NCBI GenBank assembly: GCA_946539175.1
Contig: CAMNHH010000063.1
Location: 1-12,164, forward strand
Direction of reading: 5' to 3'
DNA length: 12,164 nt
DNA from: an uncultured Clostridia bacterium
Lineage (GTDB): Bacteria > Bacillota > Clostridia > Oscillospirales > Oscillospiraceae
Within the stretch, counting starts at the first letter, position 1. Every line of letters begins with the position of its first letter. A program made the position numbers and the translations under genes. The notes under the pieces were generated by a model. It made no database searches, had not been told where the DNA came from, and worked only from the letters and a program-made list of their open reading frames with translations. Of the stretch, positions 1 to 5,800 are shown in pieces.

Positions 1-539
1 GCAACCTGGGCAAGGTGATGCAGGAGTCCGTCCAGGCCGCCATGAGCTATATCCGTTCCCGGGCCAAGAGCCTGGGCATCCCCGAGGATTTCTACAAGAC
101 CAAGGACATCCACGTCCACTTCCCGGAGGGCGCCGTTCCCAAGGACGGCCCCAGCGCCGGCGTCACGGTCTGCACCGCCCTGGTCTCCGCGCTGACGGGG
201 GCCACGGTCCGGCGGGACGTGGCCATGACCGGCGAGATCTCCATACGGGGCCGGGTCCTGGCCATCGGCGGCCTGAAGGAGAAGACCATGGCCGCCCTGC
301 GCCACGGCATTAAGACCGTCATCATCCCCCAGGACAATCTGAAGGATCTGGAGGAGATCGACCAGACCGTCCGCAAGGCTCTGACGTTTGTCCCGGCCCG
401 CAGCGCGGACACGGTGCTGGAGACGGCCCTGCGTTTCCCCCAGCCGGACGCGCCGGTGGTCACCGCCCCGGATACCCAGCCCCTGCCCCTGGCCGCGCCC
501 CCCATTCCCAAAAAGCGCAAGCCGGACATCCGACAGTAG
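1..539 (+). CDS. lon: Lon ATP-dependent protease, C-terminal part (5' end outside window)
   Basis: This is the proteolytic domain of the cytosolic AAA+ protease Lon, which degrades misfolded and regulatory proteins. The reading frame is open from base 3 to the TAG at 537-539. It begins inside the conserved NLGKVMQES segment, so the ATPase part and the start lie upstream of the window. The Ser-Lys dyad is visible: the Ser of PKDGPSAG is at 153-155, and the second Lys of GGLKEK is at 282-284. The 43-residue spacing between them matches the E. coli S679/K722 pair. The MTGEISIRGRVLAIGG block between them is the usual family signature. After the normal domain end (around VLETALRF) come about 33 extra residues, rich in Pro and Ala and ending in the basic stretch PKKRKPDIRQ, probably disordered. 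engB follows after 21 bases, the lon-engB order common in Firmicutes. Identity is near certain; the role of the tail is unknown. Confidence 0.97.
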   Translation, partial: NLGKVMQESVQAAMSYIRSRAKSLGIPEDFYKTKDIHVHFPEGAVPKDGPSAGVTVCTALVSALTGATVRRDVAMTGEISIRGRVLAIGGLKEKTMAALRHGIKTVIIPQDNLKDLEEIDQTVRKALTFVPARSADTVLETALRFPQPDAPVVTAPDTQPLPLAAPPIPKKRKPDIRQ

Positions 540-560
540 CGGCGTACAGGAGCTGAGATC

Positions 561-1148
561 ATGAACCTTCAAATCGCTGAATTTGTCACGTCCATCACCG
601 ACCTGTCCCAGCTCCCCAAGGACGGGCTTCCCCAGATCGCCTTTTCCGGCAAGTCCAACGTGGGCAAGTCCTCCGTCATCAACCGGGTGCTGAACCGCAA
701 GAACTTTGCCCGGGTGGGGGAGACCCCCGGCAAGACCGTCCACATCAACTTCTTCCGCGTTGACAACCGCGCCTACTTCGTGGACCTGCCGGGCTACGGC
801 TACGCCAAGGTGCCCAAGGCGGAGAAGGAACGCTGGGGCAGGCTGATGGAGGCCTATTTCTCCGTGCCGGAGCGGGTGGATCTGGGCGTGCTGATCGTGG
901 ACGCCCGCCACAAGCCCACCGCCGACGATATAACCATGTGCAGCTACTTCCAGTCCGCGGGCCGTCCCTTCCTCGTCGTGGCCAACAAGCTGGACAAGCT
1001 GAAAAAATCCGAGCTGGAGCCCAACATGGCCCTGATCCGCCAGACCCTTTCCCTCAGCCCGGAGACGAAGCTGATCCCCTTTTCCGCCGAAAAGGGAACC
1101 GGCCGGGAGGAGCTGCTGCGCCAGATCCTGGCGGTGGCCGGGGCCTGA
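561..1148 (+). CDS. engB: EngB/YsxC ribosome biogenesis GTPase
   Basis: This is a small TRAFAC-class GTPase needed in many bacteria for assembly of the 50S ribosomal subunit; it acts in the cytosol. At 195 residues it is normal for the family. All G motifs are present: P-loop GKSNVGKS (30-37), the G2 segment GETPGKT (53-59) with Thr55, DLPGYGYA (75-82) as G3, NKLDK (142-146) as G4 and SAEKG (175-179) as G5. The ATG at 561 is supported by AGGAG at 548-552, eight bases upstream, and by the N-terminal MNLQIAEFVTS that is typical of family members. The gene sits 21 bases after lon and is probably co-transcribed with it. Identity rests on the complete motif set together with the lon neighbour. Confidence 0.97.
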   Translation: MNLQIAEFVTSITDLSQLPKDGLPQIAFSGKSNVGKSSVINRVLNRKNFARVGETPGKTVHINFFRVDNRAYFVDLPGYGYAKVPKAEKERWGRLMEAYFSVPERVDLGVLIVDARHKPTADDITMCSYFQSAGRPFLVVANKLDKLKKSELEPNMALIRQTLSLSPETKLIPFSAEKGTGREELLRQILAVAGA

Positions 1149-1256
1149 GACTGCCGGGGCGGCCCTTGGCGGTCCGCCCAATGAGATATTCCTGTTTTGC
1201 GCCGTAGGGGCGCGCATTGAGCGCCCGCCGATGCCTGCCGGAGGCAAAGGAGAACG
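1149..1256. other. Intergenic gap with two short GC hairpins
   Basis: This 108-base gap separates engB from the membrane-protein gene. One imperfect hairpin pairs GGGCGG (1157-1162) with CCGCCC (1174-1179) and may extend across one mismatch to a 5-base loop. It lacks a directly following T run, so it is at best a weak terminator. A second hairpin at 1208-1226 is listed separately. The only T-rich stretch (1195-1198) is well away from both stems. I see no convincing promoter: GATATT at 1185-1190 has no -35 element at proper spacing. The base composition begins to shift here from very GC-rich to more balanced. Confidence 0.5.
1201..1230. repeat. Possible dispersed intergenic palindrome (REP/MITE-like)
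   Basis: GGGCGC at 1208-1213 pairs perfectly with GCGCCC at 1221-1226 around a 7-base loop, inside the wider string GTAGGGGCGCGC followed by GAGCGCCCGCCG. From general familiarity, short palindromes of this TAGGGGCG...CGCCC style recur between genes in several GC-rich Clostridia genomes. Only one copy is visible here, so calling it a repeat is an inference. It could instead be chance pairing in GC-rich DNA. Confidence 0.4.
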
Positions 1257-1850
1257 ATGACACAGAAAGAGAAGACAAGGCTTCATCTCAAACGTCAGTA
1301 CAAGCGGACCGGAGGCCTGCTCTGGAAGCTGATCGGACCGCTGCTGCTTACGCTGCCGTTTTTCCTGCCGCTGTTTCTGGCCGGAATTGCTATGGGACGA
1401 AGTCAACCCGGGCAGGCGTATACGGTAGGCTACGAGAGCTATGACAAAACAAAGCTTTTGAATCCCGGAAGCCGAATCTATGTGCTGCACACCATGGAAG
1501 GGGAGACATTTTACCTTCCCTGGCAAATCCTGGATCAAGGGTTTCGGGCGGATGTCAAAACCGGCAGGATACAGCAGGGAGAGGAATTGACTGTTACGAC
1601 TTACTCCTGGATCCTTCATGACCAGATCGCGACCCTCGCCACAAATCAAAAAAGCTACGGGGATATGGAGCTGTTCGAGGAGATCCGAGGGAATTGGGTC
1701 AAACGCTATTTCTTCTCAGGAGCTTTGTTTTTTGCTCTGGGGTTATTCATCACAGGAATCAGCGTCTGGGTTTCCCGTGACGCGCTCCGGCAAGCCAGAA
1801 AACTCCGCAAAAAGTACCGCGTAAGTCTGAAACAAGATCAAAACAGGTGA
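1257..1850 (+). CDS. Hypothetical two-pass membrane protein
   Basis: I do not recognise a family for this 197-residue protein. The N-terminus is basic (KEKTRLHLKRQYKR), followed by a hydrophobic segment at about 21-46 with many Leu, Pro and Phe, a polar region at 48-150, a second hydrophobic segment at about 151-173, and a basic tail (RQARKLRKKYR). By the positive-inside rule both ends are cytosolic, and the roughly 100-residue middle part is outside the membrane. The middle has alternating hydrophobic residues (GSRIYVLHT, EELTVTTYSWIL) that suggest beta structure. The ATG at 1257 follows AGGAG (1248-1252) by four bases, a short gap, but the composition and hydrophobic profile fit this frame. 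Its codons are visibly poorer in G and C than those of the flanking genes, which may mean recent acquisition. The next gene begins 6 bases after its stop, so the two are probably co-transcribed. Confidence 0.8.
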   Translation: MTQKEKTRLHLKRQYKRTGGLLWKLIGPLLLTLPFFLPLFLAGIAMGRSQPGQAYTVGYESYDKTKLLNPGSRIYVLHTMEGETFYLPWQILDQGFRADVKTGRIQQGEELTVTTYSWILHDQIATLATNQKSYGDMELFEEIRGNWVKRYFFSGALFFALGLFITGISVWVSRDALRQARKLRKKYRVSLKQDQNR

Positions 1851-1856
1851 GCTGCC

Positions 1857-2774
1857 ATGAAAACTGAAACGATCACGCTGAAATGTCCCAACTGCGGGAA
1901 GGAAATCCAGGTCCCCGCTGATCTGGAGCAATTTTCCTGCCTCTACTGCGGCGCGAAGCACCGCATGGCGGAGCTTCTGCCTCCCACCCAGCCCGCGGAC
2001 GAGGCGGACCGGGCCTACGCGGAGGCCCATCTGTTGGACTGCGTCCGGGACTTTCCCAACTGGTTCAGGCAGTTCAACCGGAAGAAGTACGAGCCCAGCT
2101 TCCGGGCCCATGCCGAGGCCATCCGGCCCTGCTACGAGGCCATGGACCGCTGGGTCTGCGCCCAGCCCGCCCGGCGGGAGGCCCTGCTGTCTGACTTTGC
2201 CGACAGCTTCCTCCGCCAGTGGGAAAACCTCCAGCGCAGCCGGAGGAGCGGCCGCAAGCGCATGGAATTCTCCGACAAGCTGACGCTGGCCTGGTATACG
2301 GTCCCCGCCATCCGGGGCTTCGGCCTCTCCGTCAGCGAGGATTATCCGCGGCTCCTCCGGGACAAATTCAACGCCCGCTACCCGGACAACCGCTTCGAGC
2401 TGGGGACCTTCGAGGAGATCCGGGGCGGCTTCCGCAAGCACGGCTTCTGCTTTGTCACCACCGCCGTCTGCGAGGCGGAGGGTAAGCCCGATGACTGCGC
2501 CGAGCTGACGGCCTTCCGGGCCTTCCGGGACGGCTGGCTCTCCGAAACGGAGCAGGGACGACGCATGATCGCGGAGTACTACGAGCTGGCTCCCGCTGTC
2601 GTGGCCGCCATGCGCTACGGCGACGACGAGGCCGCCCGCTGCGCCGAACTGCGCCGGGATTGGCTGGCGCCCTGCTATGGGGATTTGCGGCGGGGCGATT
2701 ACGCCGCCTGCCGGGACCGCTACGCCGCCATGCTCCGCAGCCTCAAGGGGCGCTACGGGCTGAATATGGAATAA
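1857..2774 (+). CDS. Zinc-ribbon protein of unknown function
   Basis: This is a 305-residue cytosolic-looking protein. It opens with a four-cysteine zinc ribbon: C10-x2-C13 and C28-x2-C31 (KCPNCG and CLYCGAKH), a module that usually binds zinc and often mediates nucleic-acid or protein contacts. The remaining 260 or so residues are rich in Arg, Trp, Tyr and Ala, and look helical (for example KRMEFSDKLTLAWYTV and WLSETEQGRRMIAEYYEL). There is no hydrophobic segment and no motif that I recognise. Its ribosome site AGGTGA (1845-1850) overlaps the stop codon of the membrane-protein gene, and the ATG follows six bases later, so translation is probably coupled. The first 20 or so codons share the lower GC of the upstream gene, after which usage becomes strongly GC-rich. 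An intrinsic terminator begins 6 bases after the stop. Function unknown; a link with the membrane partner is an inference from the spacing. Confidence 0.85.
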   Translation: MKTETITLKCPNCGKEIQVPADLEQFSCLYCGAKHRMAELLPPTQPADEADRAYAEAHLLDCVRDFPNWFRQFNRKKYEPSFRAHAEAIRPCYEAMDRWVCAQPARREALLSDFADSFLRQWENLQRSRRSGRKRMEFSDKLTLAWYTVPAIRGFGLSVSEDYPRLLRDKFNARYPDNRFELGTFEEIRGGFRKHGFCFVTTAVCEAEGKPDDCAELTAFRAFRDGWLSETEQGRRMIAEYYELAPAVVAAMRYGDDEAARCAELRRDWLAPCYGDLRRGDYAACRDRYAAMLRSLKGRYGLNME

Positions 2775-2780
2775 GAAAAG

Positions 2781-2811
2781 GCCTGCCGGCGTCTCTCCGG
2801 CGGGCTTTTTT
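2781..2811 (+). terminator. Intrinsic terminator after the zinc-ribbon gene
   Basis: GCCTGCCGG (2781-2789) pairs with CCGGCGGGC (2797-2805) to give a nine-pair stem with one G-T wobble and a seven-base loop. The stem is followed at once by six T residues (2806-2811). An A-rich stretch lies just upstream (2776-2779). The site closes the lon-to-zinc-ribbon block and separates it from the promoter at 2833. Confidence 0.93.
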
Positions 2812-2832
2812 CCGTTTTTCCTGTATTTTCTG

Positions 2833-2861
2833 TTGCCATTGGCGCCAAAATTATGTATAAT
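2833..2861 (+). promoter_or_regulatory. Strong sigma-A-type promoter for the fusion-protein operon
   Basis: TTGCCA (2833-2838) and TATAAT (2856-2861) are separated by exactly 17 bases and lie in the only AT-rich stretch nearby, directly after a terminator. Transcription would start near 2868, giving a leader of about 26 bases with AGGAGG (2881-2886) seven bases before the ATG at 2894. The leader is too short for a riboswitch. No operator palindrome is evident apart from the GGCGCC hexamer at 2841-2846 within the spacer. Confidence 0.88.
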
Positions 2862-2893
2862 AATCCGAAAGATTACAAACAGGAGGGCCGATC

Positions 2894-5800
2894 ATGGACT
2901 ACAAGCCCTTACACGAGCTGCTTCTCTCCGGCGTGCTGAAGAAGGTGCGTCTCAGCCAGGCCGCCCTCAAGCGGCTGTTGAAGCAGAGCAATTTTTTCAG
3001 CCGTCTGCCGCGGGAGCTGGGAACGGAGCGGGTCTGCTGCGCTTCCGTTCTGGAGGCCTGCCTGCCGGTGATGGAGCTGCTGTGCCCCGCCCCGCCGGAG
3101 GGCTGGATGCGGGCGTGCTACCTGGAGCTGGCCCACCGGCTCTTCCCGGACCCGGACAGGGGCAAGCTCTCCGCCAAGGCCGCCCAGGCCATGGAATTCT
3201 ATCTGACGGTGCTGCGCTGGTTTCTGGACACGGAGCCGGGCCGCTGTCCCTACGATCCGCTGACGGACATTCCCGGGCTGCGCCCGGAGGAGCTGCAGGG
3301 CAGCCGCATCCCGGAGGAATATCCCCGCTATCTGGAGGCGGTCTCCGCCGCCCGCTTTGAGGAGCTGATGCGGCTGGGCCGGGAGATCATGCCCTTCGAC
3401 CCCGCCTCCCACACCATCGGCGTCCACCACATGGCCCTGCACATGGGCCGCCAGGCCAAGAAGGCGGGGCTGCCGGTGGACCTGCCCATGGTCAGCGCCG
3501 CCGCCCTCTGCCATGACATCGGCAAGTTCGGCTGTCGGGGGGAGGACGCGGCCCGCATTCCCTATCTGCATTACTACTACACCTACGACTGGCTCAATCG
3601 CCAGGGCCTGCCCAAGATCGCCCACATCTCCGCCAATCACTCCACCTGGGACCTGGAGTTCGAGAATCTGACCCTGGAATCCCTGCTTCTGATCTACGCG
3701 GATTTCCGGGTCCGTGGGACCCGGGAGAAGGGCAGGGAAGTGGTGCGGATCTACAGCCTGGCGGAGAGCTACGATATGATCTTCTCCAAGCTCTACAACA
3801 TGACCCCGGAGAAGCAGCGGCGCTACAAGCGGGTTTATCTGAAGCTGAAGGACTTTGAGACCCTGCTGATGAGCTACGGCGTCCGGCCGGAGCCTCTGGC
3901 GGCGGAGATGGGCCCCGTGAACCGGCCCGACGCCACGGTGCTTTCCCAGCGGGACTGCCTGGTCTCCATCTGCGGCCAGACCCTGGAAAACAACATCCGC
4001 CTCATGGACAATCTGGCCAAGGACGTGAGCTTCGGCCAGCTTCTGGAGCAGGCCCGGGGGGAGAAAAATCTCCACCGCATCCGCACCTATCTGCGGATCT
4101 TCGAGGAGTTCAGCACCTATATGACCGGCCCCAACAAGCGCCGGACCCTGGCCCTGCTCTATGAGCTTCTGATGCACCACCAGGGGGACGTGCGCCGCCA
4201 GGCCGCCCGGATCATGGGCCACATCCTGGCCAACAGCGGCCCCAATTACCGCAAGGAGCTGCCGGCATCCGCCCCCCAGACCGCCTCAGCCCCCACGACC
4301 ATGGCCTTCCTGACGGAGTCTGTGGAGCTGTGGGAGCAATATATGGATCTGTGCCTGCACCCGGATTACAAGATCGCCTCCAAGCACACCCTGCGGATTT
4401 CCAACTCTCTGAAGATCATCGCGGGCAGCCTCATAGCCGCTTGCCAGCCGGATCGGCGGCCCCACTATCTGGAGCCCCTTCTGGCCCGGCTGGAACGGGA
4501 GGAGGGCCAGGCCTTCTTTGTCCTGACGGACAGCCTGTTCTGTCTGCCCCTGGAGCTGCTGGGGACGGAGCGGCTGGAGGCGCTGACCGGCCTGCTGCAG
4601 AGCCGGTATGAGCAGGGCGACGAGGCCCTGCGGGTGCTGATCCTGCGGCGGCTGGAGATCCTGCAGCCCCTTCTGCCGGAAAAGCGGCAGCAGAGCCTGC
4701 GCCGCTGGCTCAAGGATCTGGCGCCCCAGGACAGCAGCGCCATCCAATATCTGCAGCGGCGGATCGAGAGCCGCTTTGTCCCCACCCAGCCTCCCAGACT
4801 TCGGGTCTCCAGCCTGTATCTGAGCAATCTGAAGACCGCCGTACCCTGGATCGTCAAGCTGACCCAGGTGGATGCCCTGGTGGACGACGCGGTGCTCCAC
4901 CCGGAGAACACCCTCCACACCACCATGCACCTGTCCAATCTGCTCTCCGTCAGCGAGCATCTGCCGGTGCGGGAGCGGGCGGGCGCCGGGATGCTGAAGC
5001 TCATCGACCGTCTGCCTCTGGACCAGCAGAACGAGATCATTGTGGATCTGATCCGGGAGCTGGAGACGGGCCAGGACGAGATCTCCGTCTACATTCCCCA
5101 GTATCTGGGCCGTCTGATGATCCGCCTGCCCCGGAAGGAGCTGGAGGAGTGCCTGGACTATCTGCGGGGGCTGATCCGCTCCTCCACCGCACGGGCCGCC
5201 ACCGCCAGCCTCTTTACCCTGGGTCAGCTCCTCTGCGCCCTGCCGGAGCAGGAGGAGGACGCGGCCCTGGAGATCCTGGGCATTCTGATGGCGGGGGTTT
5301 CCCACTACAACGACACCATCCACGAGACCGCCATGACGGTGCTCTGCGAGCAGGTGCTGGCCAACGGGGCCATCTCCATGGAGCGCCGCCAGAGCTGGTG
5401 CGTCTTCGTGGCCAAAAAGCTGCTGTGCCTGCTGTCCGAGCCCCGGCAGGGCCGCTTCACCTTCTTCACCCGGGCGGCGGTTCTGAACCATCTCTACCGC
5501 TTTTTGGTGGAATGCCGGGTGCTGGAGCTGCCCTTCCCATACGGGGAGGCCCGACCCGTGGCCTTTTTCCCCGGCACCTTCGACCCCTTCACCACCGGCC
5601 ACAAGCGCATCGTCCGGGAGCTGGAGGACCGGGGCTTCGAGGTCTATCTGGCCATCGACGAGTTCTCCTGGAGCAAGCACCCCATCGCCAAGCTGCGCCG
5701 CCGCCAGATCGCCTCCATGAGCGTGGCGGATCGGATGAACGTGAGTCTTTTCCCCGACGAGATCCCGGTGAACATCGCCTTTCCCCAGGATCTGGCCCGG

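Noticed and set aside
1157..1179. Hairpin as an intrinsic terminator for lon-engB
   Set aside because: The stem is imperfect and no T run follows directly; the nearest T-rich stretch begins about 15 bases later.
2862..2893. Riboswitch or leader regulation before the fusion gene
   Set aside because: The predicted leader is only about 26 bases and holds little more than the ribosome site.
2909..4222. 437-codon open frame on the minus strand
   Set aside because: It is antisense to the HD region, has no motifs or ribosome site, and has shadow-type composition.
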